From CAYRFQ01 sp964423615 (GTDB lineage Bacteria > Planctomycetota > Planctomycetia > Gemmatales > Gemmataceae), in contig CAYRFQ010000098.1 in the NCBI GenBank assembly GCA_964423615.1, forward strand, positions 1 through 30,681: 30,681 bases of DNA, in the 5' to 3' direction. Each line of letters begins with the position of its first letter. Position 1 is the stretch's first letter. Both the position numbers and the translations under genes were made by a program. Positions 7,573-16,268 of this stretch are shown here, piece after piece. A model generated the notes under the pieces. The model saw only the letters and a program-made list of their open reading frames with translations, did not search any database and was not told the DNA's origin.

Positions 7573-8739
7573 GTGAAAACTACTAAGTCGGCCCTTTTGC
7601 TGGCCTTCTCGGCGTTGTTGTCAATAGTCCCTGATTCACTTGTTGCCCAGAAGCTTGACGAAAAAACGTTTCAGAAGCTGCACAAAAACCTGCAGTGTTC
7701 TCCCGATGAACTGTGGCGAACGATTCCCTGGAAAATTTCGTTGTTGGATGCTCAGAAAACAGCAGCCACGGAACGAAAGCCAATCTTCATTTGGGCCATG
7801 GACGGGCATCCGCTAGGCTGTACCTGAAACAACGGAGTGCTCGACCGTGCGTCGACTTTCGCCGATAAAGAAATCGTTCAAATGCTCAAGACCCGATTCA
7901 TTCCTGTGGCCATTGACCAAGCTTACCAGCGAAGGCAAAAAGACAACGAAGGTGACTTCTATCGCAAGATTGCCTCACAAGGCCCGCGGAGCAACTTTCA
8001 AGGGACCACCCAAGGCTTCTACATCGCCACGCCCAGCGGCAAACTTCTGCTGTACAACAACAACCGCGATCCGGCCAAGGTTCGCCGTTTGATGCAACGA
8101 AGGCTCCGCGAGTTCGAGCAAAGTTCCGACAAACGCACCGAGGTCGCCGTGGTCAAACGGGGGAAGGTGGATGCAAGATGGAACGTTTCGGCTCCCAAAG
8201 GCGGACTGGTGGTGCGAGTTCAAGCGAGAGTTCTCGGTGGGTACGAACCGACGACGAATCGTTGGCGAACAATCTTCCAGAACGCTCTGTCGCGAGATAA
8301 CTTGTGGATTACCAAAGCCGAACATCAAGCTCTCGTTCGGGAGCAAATTCCGGTAACGTTGCAGAAACGAATCGCTAGGTTTCACCTGGTCGACAATACT
8401 CGTGGCGAGCCGCCGATGTGGCGAGAAAACGAAATTCGAAACCTCGAATTTCGACTGAAAGAGGGCAAGTTAACTGGAAAAGTCGCCCTCCGAACCAAGC
8501 GTGGAGATCGCGGCTACGAGGCCGAACTCCGGGGAGTTGTGGAAATCAAAAAGGACAAAGTCGTTCGGTTCGATGTGGTGGCGCTGGGCCAGTTTTGGGG
8601 AGAGGGGACTTTCACTCGTGGAGCACCGAAAGGCAAGTTTCCACTGGCCATATCGTTCACTCTCGCCGACGGTTCGGACGTAGCCGATGACATCCCACCG
8701 CAAGGATCTCGCGGTTGGGTCCCTGGGTACATTCGATAA
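7573..8739 (+). CDS. Secreted thioredoxin-like protein, probable selenoprotein (in-frame TGA at 7825-7827)
   Basis: A single frame runs from GTG 7573 (GAGGA ribosome-binding site 7 bases upstream) to 8739, interrupted only by TGA at codon 85. The product would be 388 residues with a signal peptide (MKTTKSALLLAFSALLSIVP...VAQ). The next part has a thioredoxin-like layout: KPIFIWAMDGHPLGCT-TGA-NNG, then FADKEIVQMLKTRFIPVAID. The TGA sits where the redox cysteine is expected, giving a Cys83-Thr-Sec85 (CxU) pair. The conserved-looking frame continues for 303 codons after it (SQGPRSNFQGTTQGFYIATP, YNNNRD). A SECIS-like hairpin follows the TGA. Neighbouring genes use TGA as stop, so a recoded genetic code is excluded. 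The alternative is a recent nonsense mutation. Confidence 0.72.
7841..7855 (+). promoter_or_regulatory. Candidate bacterial SECIS hairpin
   Basis: Stem TCGAC (7841-7845) with GTCGA (7851-7855) encloses the loop CGTGC. The loop begins 18 bases after the TGA at 7825-7827 and has G at its second position. Bacterial SECIS elements need a small stem-loop directly downstream of UGA with G in the first loop positions, which SelB recognises. Spacing and loop fit. The stem is short (5 bp) and is continued below only by weak pairs, so this is a candidate. Confidence 0.5.
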
Positions 8740-8748
8740 GGACGAAGC

Positions 8749-8817
8749 ATGACCAAGAAGCCGATGGTCTATTGGCATTGGAATTATCGAGTGATCGCTG
8801 CTCAGGCGCCAGCTTAA
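8749..8817 (+). CDS. Possible 22-residue small ORF after the selenoprotein gene
   Basis: An ATG ten bases after the stop of the selenoprotein candidate is preceded by AAGGA at a good distance. It opens a 22-codon frame beginning MTKKPMVYWHWNYRV and ending in TAA at 8815. No homologue is known to me. It may be a real micro-ORF, a remnant or chance. Confidence 0.2.
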   Translation: MTKKPMVYWHWNYRVIAAQAPA

Positions 8818-8824
8818 CAAATCA

Positions 8825-8855
8825 GGTGAGGTAGGCCACGAGCACGAGCCTCACC
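8825..8855. terminator. Weak hairpin between convergent genes
   Basis: GGTGAGG (8825-8831) pairs with CCTCACC (8849-8855) around a 17-base loop, overlapping the stop codon of the minus-strand transporter. The plus-strand selenoprotein unit ends just before it, so it could end transcription from either side. There is no T-tract, hence the low confidence. Confidence 0.3.
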
Positions 8856-11016
8856 CCACGATCACCCGAGGTTGCTTCTCGGCTTCAGGCTCGGCGCGTC
8901 GAACGAGGTTGCGGACCATCAGCGGAACGTTCCCTTCGCCGAATAAAAGGAACCCCAGCGTTGCGGCTAACGGATTGTCGTCCGACCACCCGAAGTGAAT
9001 TTCCGGCGGCGATCCGTGTTTCGACAATTCCAGCCCGATGGCTGCTATGACGTGAGCGATCGAGGCCGAACGCGTTACTCGAATTATGAAACGTCCTTCC
9101 TCCTGAATGATTTCCATGGAGGGCGTGAGCCAAAACTCACTCACATCCCCAAGTTCGACTTCCAGGAAAACGATGGGCACTTCCTGCGTCAAACGATGTT
9201 CTTCCCGAATGGCTTGTTCCTTTTCGGGAAGACTTCTCGTTCCGGGTCGATGAGGCACCAAGACCGGAAACTCGAGTAGCTTCAGGCTGTCCCACAAGAA
9301 ACGCGTTTGGGAATCGGCGTATTCGAACCCAATGAAGCGAAGTTCGGTACTCCGACGGATACGCGAAATGATCGATGTGATCAGGATGATCAAAATCACA
9401 CAAAGCGCGATGAGAATTCCGTCGGGAGCGTTGAACATTATCGATATGGTTGTGTAGGCGAAGATCAGCGTGATGAGTCCAAAGTTGACGATCGACAACC
9501 ACCACATCACTTGTTTCATACCGCCTTCTTCGGGCCTGGTTTGCCATCGGTCGATCAGTGTCGCGGCGCAACCACTGAAGATGAACACCAACACGCCCGT
9601 CGCGTAGGCTCCACTTTGGAGTTGTACGTCGGCATTGAACATCCACGTAATGATTAAGTTCAATCCTGTGAACAGCAAGATGAGCGGGCGAATCGCTTTG
9701 GCCCATTCGGGAGCCATCCCGTAACGGGGTAGATATTGTGGGATCAAGTTGAGTAACCCAGCCATCGCGCTGGCACCGGCAAACCAAAGGATCACGACAG
9801 TGGCCAGGTCGTAGAGGGTTCCGAAAAAGTTCCCGAACAACCACGGATTGATGTTGGTGTCGATCCCGTTGGCGTCGGCTCCGTGGCCATGGGCAACAAA
9901 CGCGAGAGCACGGTTGGCCGCAGGTCCTCCTTCTCGCAACGCCTCGGGTGAAATCAACATCGTCACGACCATGGCCGAACCAAGGAGGTAGAAGCACATG
10001 ATCACGGCGGCAGTAACCAACAGTTTCCGAGTGTTTCGGATTCGTCCCTGTGGGTTCTTCTTGTCGTCGTCTTTGTCCCCTCGGATCAACGGCATGACCA
10101 TCAATCCTGTTTCAAAACCGCTCAGTCCCAAGGCCAATTTTGGAAAATACAACAGGCAGACGAGTAAGATGACGCCCCACGGAATCCCCTGACCACCACC
10201 GATGGCGAAACCGGTTTGATTGACTGGCCACCCCTCGAAATTCCATTTCGTTGGATCTTCGAGCGCCCCAAGCCACGTCGTGAGGCTTTCTGGGTGTTGT
10301 ACGAGATAGGCGATCCCGCTGAGAATGATGCAGGCATTCAAAAACAGATAGACCCCCACAATGGCCACGGCAAGGCCAATCACTTCCTTGAATCCTCGCA
10401 AGAACGTCCCGCCCAAGACGACCAAGAGGATCATGGTGAAGACCAATCGTTGACGGTCGTGTGCGATGGAGTGATGGCCCGAGTGTTGTTGACCTCCAGC
10501 TGCTTCTTTGAGTCCGGCTTTCGTTTCTTCACCGGTCAAATAGTTCATCCCTTGGATCACAAGCGGATTCTCAATCAAGTGTTCCGCGGCGTCCGAAGCC
10601 GAGAGTGTTTTTGTAAACAGAAATGCCGTAGCCACGAACCCGAGTAAGGTCAAGACGAGGAGTTTTCCTGACCACCCTTTGACGACGCGCTCGAGTAACG
10701 AAATGGAGCCCATGCCGTGAGGCGACCGGCTTGCCACGTAAGCGTAGATTGGCAAAGCTCCACCAAGCGTGACCAACACGAGCAAAATCGTCGCGATCGG
10801 AGCGAGTTCGCCGGTGGCCACATAAGCAATGTACGGCAGGTAACCCAAGGTGCTGAAATAATCGACACCGGTCAAACACATGACCCACAACCAAAAACTT
10901 TGGTGGTCGGAAGGTGCCGGAGTTTGGGATTCTCCAGGATCGTCCGAGGTCGGTGGCGTATCGTGGGTGACAGTAGGTTCGGGGTCCTGAACGTCTTGAG
11001 AATTCGGGGAAGTCAT
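8851..11016 (-). CDS. APC-superfamily amino acid/cation permease with C-terminal soluble domain
   Basis: A 721-residue membrane protein. After a Pro/Asp/Ser-rich cytoplasmic start (about 35 residues), roughly twelve hydrophobic segments cover residues 40-560. The first contains the typical unwound-helix motif of APC transporters (LTGVDYFSTLGYLPYIAYVA). The later part has FPKLALGLSGFETGLMVMP and LWFAGASAMAGLLNLIPQYLP. A soluble tail of about 150 residues follows (ELRFIGFEYADSQTRFLWD onward to RVIVG). The substrate cannot be deduced. Such proteins are annotated as amino acid permeases, and some relatives carry potassium. A His-rich loop (GGQQHSGHHSIAHD) could bind metal (speculative). It lies 74 bases downstream of pdxH on the same strand. 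Confidence 0.8.
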   Translation of the reverse strand: MTSPNSQDVQDPEPTVTHDTPPTSDDPGESQTPAPSDHQSFWLWVMCLTGVDYFSTLGYLPYIAYVATGELAPIATILLVLVTLGGALPIYAYVASRSPHGMGSISLLERVVKGWSGKLLVLTLLGFVATAFLFTKTLSASDAAEHLIENPLVIQGMNYLTGEETKAGLKEAAGGQQHSGHHSIAHDRQRLVFTMILLVVLGGTFLRGFKEVIGLAVAIVGVYLFLNACIILSGIAYLVQHPESLTTWLGALEDPTKWNFEGWPVNQTGFAIGGGQGIPWGVILLVCLLYFPKLALGLSGFETGLMVMPLIRGDKDDDKKNPQGRIRNTRKLLVTAAVIMCFYLLGSAMVVTMLISPEALREGGPAANRALAFVAHGHGADANGIDTNINPWLFGNFFGTLYDLATVVILWFAGASAMAGLLNLIPQYLPRYGMAPEWAKAIRPLILLFTGLNLIITWMFNADVQLQSGAYATGVLVFIFSGCAATLIDRWQTRPEEGGMKQVMWWLSIVNFGLITLIFAYTTISIMFNAPDGILIALCVILIILITSIISRIRRSTELRFIGFEYADSQTRFLWDSLKLLEFPVLVPHRPGTRSLPEKEQAIREEHRLTQEVPIVFLEVELGDVSEFWLTPSMEIIQEEGRFIIRVTRSASIAHVIAAIGLELSKHGSPPEIHFGWSDDNPLAATLGFLLFGEGNVPLMVRNLVRRAEPEAEKQPRVIVG

Positions 11017-11090
11017 CGAAAACTAACCACTGAGACAGAGAAAAAAGAGCCTTTCCAGGCTCCGAATGGAGCAATCGTACTCCGTCTCGG

Positions 11091-11729
11091 TCAGGGCGCC
11101 AAGCGTTCGAGTTCCCAATCGGTATCTGAGAGGCGAAAACGCAGGCGGTCGTGTAGCCGATTGTCTCGACCTTGCCAAAACTCGATGACCTTTGGAACGA
11201 CACGAAAACCGCCCCAAAACGGCGGACGAGGTACCTGTCCTTCATCCCCGTATTGCTTTAAAACTTCGGCGACTTTGTGTTCCAATTCTTCTCGAGACAG
11301 GATGACTTGACTTTGCGGGGAAGCCCAAGCACCGATCCGACTGCCCCGTGGGCGTTGTTCGTAATACGCGTCGGATTCTTTCGAGCTGGTGCGTTCGACA
11401 GTGCCTTCGATCCGAACCTGTCGATCCATTGGTTCCCAGAAAAAGACTAGAGCGGCATACGGATTGTTCGTGAGTTCGCGGGCTTTCCGGCTTGTGTAAT
11501 TAGTGTAGAAGACGAATCCGCGTTCGTCGATCCCTCGCAATAGAACCATCCGTGCAGACGGGATTCCTTCCGGAGTACAAGTAGCCAGTGTCATGGCTTC
11601 GGGTTGTTCGATTTGGCCGGCTTGGGCTTCTTGGAACCAAGCCCGGAACTGTTCGATGGGATTGTTGTGAGTCGCAAACTCACGCAGTCCTTGTGTTTCG
11701 GGGTGTATCTTAGGATCGACAAAAGACAT
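11091..11729 (-). CDS. pdxH: Pyridoxamine 5'-phosphate oxidase
   Basis: A 212-residue protein, the normal length for PdxH. It contains the FMN/PLP-binding sequence of the family: AMTLATCTPEGIPSARMVLLRG, FVFYTNYTSRKARELTNNPYAALVFFW, the motif RQVRIEGTVER, and the C-terminal signature EFWQGRDNRLHDRLRF with the final RLAP. It oxidises pyridoxine or pyridoxamine 5'-phosphate to pyridoxal 5'-phosphate with O2 in the cytoplasm, the last step of PLP salvage. All expected motifs are present and the gene is intact. The functional link to the downstream transporter is unclear. Confidence 0.97.
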   Translation of the reverse strand: MSFVDPKIHPETQGLREFATHNNPIEQFRAWFQEAQAGQIEQPEAMTLATCTPEGIPSARMVLLRGIDERGFVFYTNYTSRKARELTNNPYAALVFFWEPMDRQVRIEGTVERTSSKESDAYYEQRPRGSRIGAWASPQSQVILSREELEHKVAEVLKQYGDEGQVPRPPFWGGFRVVPKVIEFWQGRDNRLHDRLRFRLSDTDWELERLAP

Positions 11730-11909
11730 CAGCGTACTGTTGTTGGGGTTGGTGGTGTATCAAGAGAGTGAGCGAGACAATTGAGCAAGATGATGGAAGA
11801 AATGAAGTGAGTTGCTCGTAGGATTAATTGGAGGAGTTGATCAATCAAGTAAGAAATGAGCAAGAAGTATCAAATAAAGAGTGTGGAGAGGTTATATGGA
11901 GAGAATAAA

Positions 11910-11967
11910 GTCCTGCTGTTGAATTCTTTGGCGTCGCCCAGTCACCAAGGTCTTCAATCAGCAGGAC
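11910..11967. repeat. Two-level hairpin (structured RNA or cruciform candidate)
   Basis: GTCCTGCTG at 11910-11918 pairs perfectly with CAGCAGGAC at 11959-11967. GAA/TTC pairing continues inward after a small mismatch, and an inner CTTTGG/CCAAGG stem surrounds the loop. No T-tract follows on either strand, so it is not a standard terminator. Confidence 0.6.
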
Positions 11968-12399
11968 GTATTTCATATTACTCTACTAGATGAAAAAAAC
12001 AAGTAGTTTTGTTTAAAAAAATCACGAAATTTTCTTTTTCTACCTGTCGGGTTCGGCGGGGAATTAAAACACGCTACGAATTTCGAGGGAGAAATCAACC
12101 TCCCAAACATCAGACAGGCCGATTCGAGAAAGGCACAGGGAGTCAACACCAGATGCCTTTTCTTCTCTTCTTCCCTCAGTTCTTTCGAATGTGCTCCAAC
12201 CGTGGTACGGCTTCGTCAGGGTGATTCCTTTTTTCACATTGGAGAGAATAGACAACGCGTTCTCAACCGATGCGAAAGGACTTATGACGATTCCGACGTC
12301 AAAAGCTTAAACAATTGAATCACCCTGCGGCTTCGTCGGTGGTGTGGACTTCACTAGCCCTATAAATAGGCGAACCCGGTGAGAGTTTACATCGCCAGA

Positions 12400-12436
12400 A
12401 AGTCACAACGTTTTGCCTTTAAATAGTTTGTGACTT
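12400..12436. repeat. 9-bp inverted repeat hairpin
   Basis: AAGTCACAA (12400-12408) and TTGTGACTT (12428-12436) form a perfect 9-bp stem with a 19-base AT-rich loop. It lies about 90 bases upstream of a doubtful plus-strand ORF. The role is unknown. Confidence 0.5.
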
Positions 12437-12522
12437 CATCGTTGGGAGAGCCCCGTTTCACCTGAAATCTGCAATGATACCGGAGTGTCATTTTTTCGAA
12501 TCTGAAGGTCTCACAACCACTT

Positions 12523-13014
12523 ATGGAAAACCGTCTCTTCGGGTTCGCTTATTTTAGGTCTACACAGCTGGATCCGAGACACATCAGTCTCAAGATGAAA
12601 TCAAGAGCCACCACCAAGCTGCGTAAGAACTTGGCAAAGTCTAAAGTCCTTGGAGGAAACCTCAGACAATCGCATCTGCAAGCAGACGGAGATTCGACGA
12701 ACGAACAAAGTGGTTCTACCGATTTTACTTGGCTATGTTTTGCCGAGCTACTGGGTTTGACGGAGACTCGAATCTACGTCCGGAAAGGGATTCTCAACTC
12801 CAACGGCGAGTCTCGAGAAAAGGCCGACTTGGATGGAATTAGCGACTTTTCCCGATCCCAACGCGAGTTGGTTCGGAATCCGCCTTCGAATCCCGAACAA
12901 GAATCATACGGATACAACGAACTCAAGACTTTGTGGATTTCGTACGGAGAATTTGTCTTTTACCACGGGAACGCCGACGGAATCGACGGTGATGGCTACT
13001 GCGTAAGTAGTTAA
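12523..13014 (+). CDS. Doubtful hypothetical protein
   Basis: An open frame of 163 codons starting MENRLFGFAYFRSTQL and ending at 13014, just touching the end of the convergent MaoC-like gene. The peptide has no signal peptide, membrane segment or motif that I recognise. Its middle part (DFTWLCFAELLGLTETRIYVRKGIL) could be a small fold. No good ribosome-binding site is visible. It is listed because it is the longest frame in a 1.3-kb gap, but it may be chance. Confidence 0.3.
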   Translation: MENRLFGFAYFRSTQLDPRHISLKMKSRATTKLRKNLAKSKVLGGNLRQSHLQADGDSTNEQSGSTDFTWLCFAELLGLTETRIYVRKGILNSNGESREKADLDGISDFSRSQRELVRNPPSNPEQESYGYNELKTLWISYGEFVFYHGNADGIDGDGYCVSS

Positions 13015-13565
13015 GCTCCAGCCACTGGTGGTCCGTTGTTTCCTTCTCCGACAGAGGCCTCGATTTGAGCAGCATCGAGTTTCGCTCTTGCCTTTGCCTT
13101 GGATCTTTGGAGATTGGCTCGGCCTTCGACCAGAGTCACGGTGATGCCACCTTGCACGACCTGTTCGTCTTGATTGATGATTTGTCGATGCCAGGTGATT
13201 TCGGCCCGTCGCCCGCGTGATCGTTCGTCGATTTCGAGAATCTTGGTGTTGACACGGATTGTGTCGCCAACGAAGACGGCACGCTTGAATTCCCAATTCT
13301 CGACTCGAAGGAAGGCCAATGTTCGCATTGGTGGAGCGTATACGGAAAGACCACTGCTGATGGACCAAACGAGAACGCCGTGAGCGATGGGTTTGCGAAA
13401 AGGGGTAGTTTTGGCAAACTCGTGATCGATGTGAATGGGGTTGTAGTCGCCGCTGACGCCAGCGAAATTAATGATGTCGGCTTCCGTGATAGTGCGTCCA
13501 AGAGAAATCCATTCTTGGTCAACTTCGACGTCGTCGAAGAAATTGTGTATATCCGAAAACGACAT
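13011..13565 (-). CDS. MaoC-like hotdog dehydratase / (R)-specific enoyl-CoA hydratase
   Basis: The start was chosen at 13565 (MSFSDIHNFFDDVEVDQEW) because GGGAG lies 7 bases upstream. An upstream in-frame start at 13598 adds 11 residues without a site. The 184-residue protein carries the hydratase-2 motif SGDYNPIHIDHEFAKTTPF followed by IAHGVLVWSISSGL, with the catalytic Asp and His of MaoC/PhaJ enzymes. These hydrate enoyl-CoA thioesters or are used in fatty-acid and polyketide routes. The C-terminal 35 residues, Ala/Lys/Arg-rich, are an added tail. A thioesterase of the same fold is next upstream, which suggests an acyl-CoA context. Confidence 0.85.
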   Translation of the reverse strand: MSFSDIHNFFDDVEVDQEWISLGRTITEADIINFAGVSGDYNPIHIDHEFAKTTPFRKPIAHGVLVWSISSGLSVYAPPMRTLAFLRVENWEFKRAVFVGDTIRVNTKILEIDERSRGRRAEITWHRQIINQDEQVVQGGITVTLVEGRANLQRSKAKARAKLDAAQIEASVGEGNNGPPVAGA

Positions 13566-13659
13566 GAACTTTCTCCCGCCACAATGGTCCAATCTCAAGG
13601 AAGTCGAAAAGTTATCATACCGTACGACTCAACCACCACCAAGTCCTCTGCAACTGAAA

Positions 13660-14049
13660 CTAGGGCAACAATGCGACTGGTTTGCGTTCAGGACCGGTAC
13701 CATCGACACCAACGTATACGACTTCCGCCTCGGTTACTTGTAACACCTCGCCGTCTCGGTCGGCTTCCACTTGAACATGCATCGTGATCGAGGTTCGACC
13801 GATCTTGACCTTACGCGTCAAGAAACTTACGACGTCCCCGACGAGAACGGGCTGATGGAATTCAACGCGGTTGACGGCGACTGTGACGACGATGGGGAGT
13901 TTGCCCCCCGCTCGGACGACTTCCCGCCGTGCTCCGATAGCGCCCGCTTGATCGATGTGACTGAGAATTACCCCGCCAAAAATCGTTCCGAGGGGATTCG
14001 TATCTCGCGGCATCATGGCCACTTGGATGGCAAGGTATTGTTCATTCAT
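13660..14049 (-). CDS. Acyl-CoA thioesterase, YciA-like hotdog protein
   Basis: A 129-residue single hotdog domain. The motif AMMPRDTNPLGTIFGGVILSHID..GAI matches YciA/BFIT-type acyl-CoA thioesterases, which read '...P.dtN..GtiFGG.ll..mD.aga', with the catalytic Asn/Asp region. The second half (VEFHQPVLVGDVVSFLTRKVKIGRTSITMHVQVEAD) is also typical. It hydrolyses acyl-CoA to free acid and CoA in the cytoplasm, with chain length not predictable. The MaoC-like gene follows 94 bases downstream on the same strand. Confidence 0.87.
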   Translation of the reverse strand: MNEQYLAIQVAMMPRDTNPLGTIFGGVILSHIDQAGAIGARREVVRAGGKLPIVVTVAVNRVEFHQPVLVGDVVSFLTRKVKIGRTSITMHVQVEADRDGEVLQVTEAEVVYVGVDGTGPERKPVALLP

Positions 14050-14371
14050 TGGAAGGCATCTCGTTGTTCAGTTTTTCGGAAACCAGTCAGCTGGATTCTG
14101 GTAACGTGCGGTGTTTTCTAGTACATCAGACTGAATCGCAAGCGTAGCTCGGTTTTTCAAAGTTGGACGAGTGGTTCGGACGGCGATCAAGAAAACGCTA
14201 CGCGCGGCCATAACACGGGGGCGAACTGCATGTTCCGGGGTTGCACTGGACGCATGGATTGGGAGAGGTCGAGAGGTTGGTATATTAAAGGCTCGAAGCA
14301 GCTCCAATTGCTAGTTTTGGGGTGAATCTACGAGAGAGATGCGTTTTTTATCTTGGTGCCTGTCTTCCGAA
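14050..14371. other. Intergenic stretch without a recognisable gene
   Basis: About 320 bases between the thioesterase and the membrane protein gene. A 79-codon minus-strand frame (14068-14307) has no recognisable content. It should contain the promoter of the thioesterase gene. Nothing else is seen. Confidence 0.4.
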
Positions 14372-14773
14372 TTAGTGCGGCAAGAAAAAAACGCCTGTGA
14401 TGAACGTCCCAATCCAGGCTACCAGAAACACTATGCCGAGCGGCAGATGAATCCGAACACGGTAGGTCCGTCCGGTGAGCCACATTATGGGAAGGAGAAT
14501 GGCTGCCGGAACCGCAAACGCCAGGTGAACGTAGAATTCGGTCCACGTGTCGGTGTCCGTGAAGTGGTTGTCGAAGAGATCTGGGTCCAAGACTCTCGCG
14601 AAGACTTCAAGTCCCAAAAGCGCTGTCAGGGTCAAGACGACCGCGATTGTGTTGATCCAACCGTGAATTCGTGGCTTCTTGAGAGCTAACGAAATCAGTG
14701 CAGCTATAATGAGTACGCTCACGGCTGACACCGCAACCTTGAGCAACAGAATGACATTTCCAGCGGTGTACAC
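14372..14773 (-). CDS. DUF420-like integral membrane protein
   Basis: A 133-residue protein with four predicted membrane helices: about residues 5-28, 38-58, 78-101 and 110-130. The segment FYVHLAFAVPAAILLPIMWLTG and the end GIVFLVAWIGTFITGVFFLPH match the layout of DUF420-type proteins (..HL..A.....PL......G....H...G.....W...FVTGV..). These are small membrane proteins sometimes found near cytochrome oxidase assembly genes. The function is unproven, and no such partner is present here. Confidence 0.6.
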   Translation of the reverse strand: MYTAGNVILLLKVAVSAVSVLIIAALISLALKKPRIHGWINTIAVVLTLTALLGLEVFARVLDPDLFDNHFTDTDTWTEFYVHLAFAVPAAILLPIMWLTGRTYRVRIHLPLGIVFLVAWIGTFITGVFFLPH

Positions 14774-15067
14774 AGGCGCGTATCCTGCCTACGTTTCTCC
14801 AGGGCTTCAAAAACGAGCGGAACCAAATCGTATCGTACCGTTTTCGATCGGTTCGAGTGAATTGATTCTTTTAGTCCTATGTTAGCTTTGGTGGTCAATT
14901 TGACACCGGCGAACCGATTAGATTCTGATTCCGGAGTGGAGCAAGGTAGTTTGGTCTTGTGTCCTCTTTTTTACAATTCGCGAGGCTTTTCTCTACTTCG
15001 GCCAAAAAGCTGGATGAAGAAATCAAGAGGTCGGAGAGAGCGAGGACGCTCTTGGGACACGCAATTG

Positions 15068-16003
15068 TCAAGCCGCTCGTTTCCGGGTTTGAGGAGGTTT
15101 TTCTTTCCAACGGTTGTGCAGCCAGAAATATTGCTCGGGGGCTTGCTTGGCGAGTCTTTCGATCGCCGCAGTGAAGCGTTGGGTGATGGCCTCGACGGGG
15201 TTGGGATGGTTCTTGTACTCTTCCGGGTCGATCCAGTCGTCGCAGATGATTTGGTATCGGCATGGTTCGCCCACTTTCATGGTGCCAGAGACCATCATGG
15301 GGACGTTGTATTCGATCGCCATCAATGCCACGGCTTTGTGGGTGGAAGCAGGACGACCAAAAAAATCGACGAAGGCGCCTTTACGTCCAGCGTTTTGGTC
15401 ACCGAGCGTCGCCAAGGCAGACCCGCTGGCGAGGACTTCGTTTATTTTGTCGTAGTCGCCTTTTTTCGCTAGCATCACCTGTCCGGTGTTTTGCCGGAAT
15501 TTTCGAAGGAATTGGTCCAGGTACGGATTGTCGAGGGTTCGGGCGATAGAGTAGATCGTGATGCCACAGAGCCCCAAAAAGTATCCCGCCAATTCCCAGT
15601 TTCCGAAGTGACAAGTGATCAGGAGCAAGGGGCGATCCGATAGGATTCCCTGGACCAGCCGTTCGGGATTCACTGGGGTGACATGCTGTTGGCGGTTCGT
15701 GACGTGGAACTTTCGTGGAATCAACACGATCTCGGTAAGGAGAGTGCAGAAGTGTCGATACACGTTGCGGACCATCTGGTCTCTCTCGGTAAGTGTGTAT
15801 TGGCCGGGAAACGCATGTTCCAAGTTCTCGATTGCGACCAGACGGTGTCGTTTATCGACTTTGTAGGCGATCCAGGCGAGAACGTGGGCGAACGCTCGTG
15901 CTTGGCTCCATGTTAACATCTGCAGGATGCAGACGACGAATCGGACGACGAGGTAAATGGTGTAATCGAACGACGCAGAGCGTTTTTTTTTCTTTTGGGC
16001 CAT
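15068..16003 (-). CDS. Lysophospholipid/lauroyl acyltransferase, LpxL (HtrB) family
   Basis: The start was placed at 16003 (MAQKKKKRSASFDYTIYLVV) because AAAGGAG lies 8 bases upstream. A longer frame to 16363 adds unrelated residues. The 311-residue protein has one N-terminal membrane segment (about 14-34) and the acyltransferase motif HFGNWE (His132 and Glu137, the HX4E pair). It also has ATLGDQNAGRKGAFVDFFGRPASTHKAVALMA and ends with YFWLHNRWK, both typical of LpxL/LpxM enzymes. These transfer acyl chains to lipid A precursors at the inner membrane. Planctomycetes do make lipid A-type molecules, though the exact acceptor is uncertain. It follows the Gfo/Idh gene by 265 bases. Confidence 0.9.
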   Translation of the reverse strand: MAQKKKKRSASFDYTIYLVVRFVVCILQMLTWSQARAFAHVLAWIAYKVDKRHRLVAIENLEHAFPGQYTLTERDQMVRNVYRHFCTLLTEIVLIPRKFHVTNRQQHVTPVNPERLVQGILSDRPLLLITCHFGNWELAGYFLGLCGITIYSIARTLDNPYLDQFLRKFRQNTGQVMLAKKGDYDKINEVLASGSALATLGDQNAGRKGAFVDFFGRPASTHKAVALMAIEYNVPMMVSGTMKVGEPCRYQIICDDWIDPEEYKNHPNPVEAITQRFTAAIERLAKQAPEQYFWLHNRWKEKPPQTRKRAA

Positions 16004-16268
16004 TGAGGTCACTCCTTTGACCTGGTGAGGATTGTCGAGTGCGGTAGTTGGTGCCGTGAGGTCGGCTGATGATTTCAGGTTGGTGCATGGAACCCGGATC
16101 GACGAGAGTGCAGTTAGTTGTGGGGTGTGCAAAAAGTTTGTGACGATGGCAAACCCATCCAGGTTGGTGGTGTGTCTTTGTTGCCCCTCTCGCTCAAGCT
16201 GGACACACCCTACAGACCAGTTCAACGCGACAACCACGAATTCGTCGGTCCTTTCTCTGGCCAAGAAG

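Larger units (their letters stand above)
11730..12522. other. Long non-coding region with hairpins
   Basis: Nearly 800 bases upstream of pdxH without a convincing gene. It starts purine-rich on the plus strand (11770-11910). It contains a strong hairpin at 11910-11967, a perfect 11-bp inverted pair CAGGGTGATTC (12218-12228) with GAATCACCCTG (12317-12327), a direct repeat CGGCTTCGTC beside each arm, and a hairpin with arms 12400-12408 and 12428-12436. It should hold the pdxH promoter and may encode an untranslated RNA. No tRNA or known RNA family was recognised. Confidence 0.5.

Noticed and set aside
7825..7827. TGA read as Trp in a recoded genome
   Set aside because: Several genes in the window end cleanly at TGA (for example the transporter at 8851-8853), so TGA is a stop here.
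9137..9997. 286-codon frame overlapping the transporter gene
   Set aside because: Arg/His-rich shadow of the transporter frame, which has clear membrane helices.
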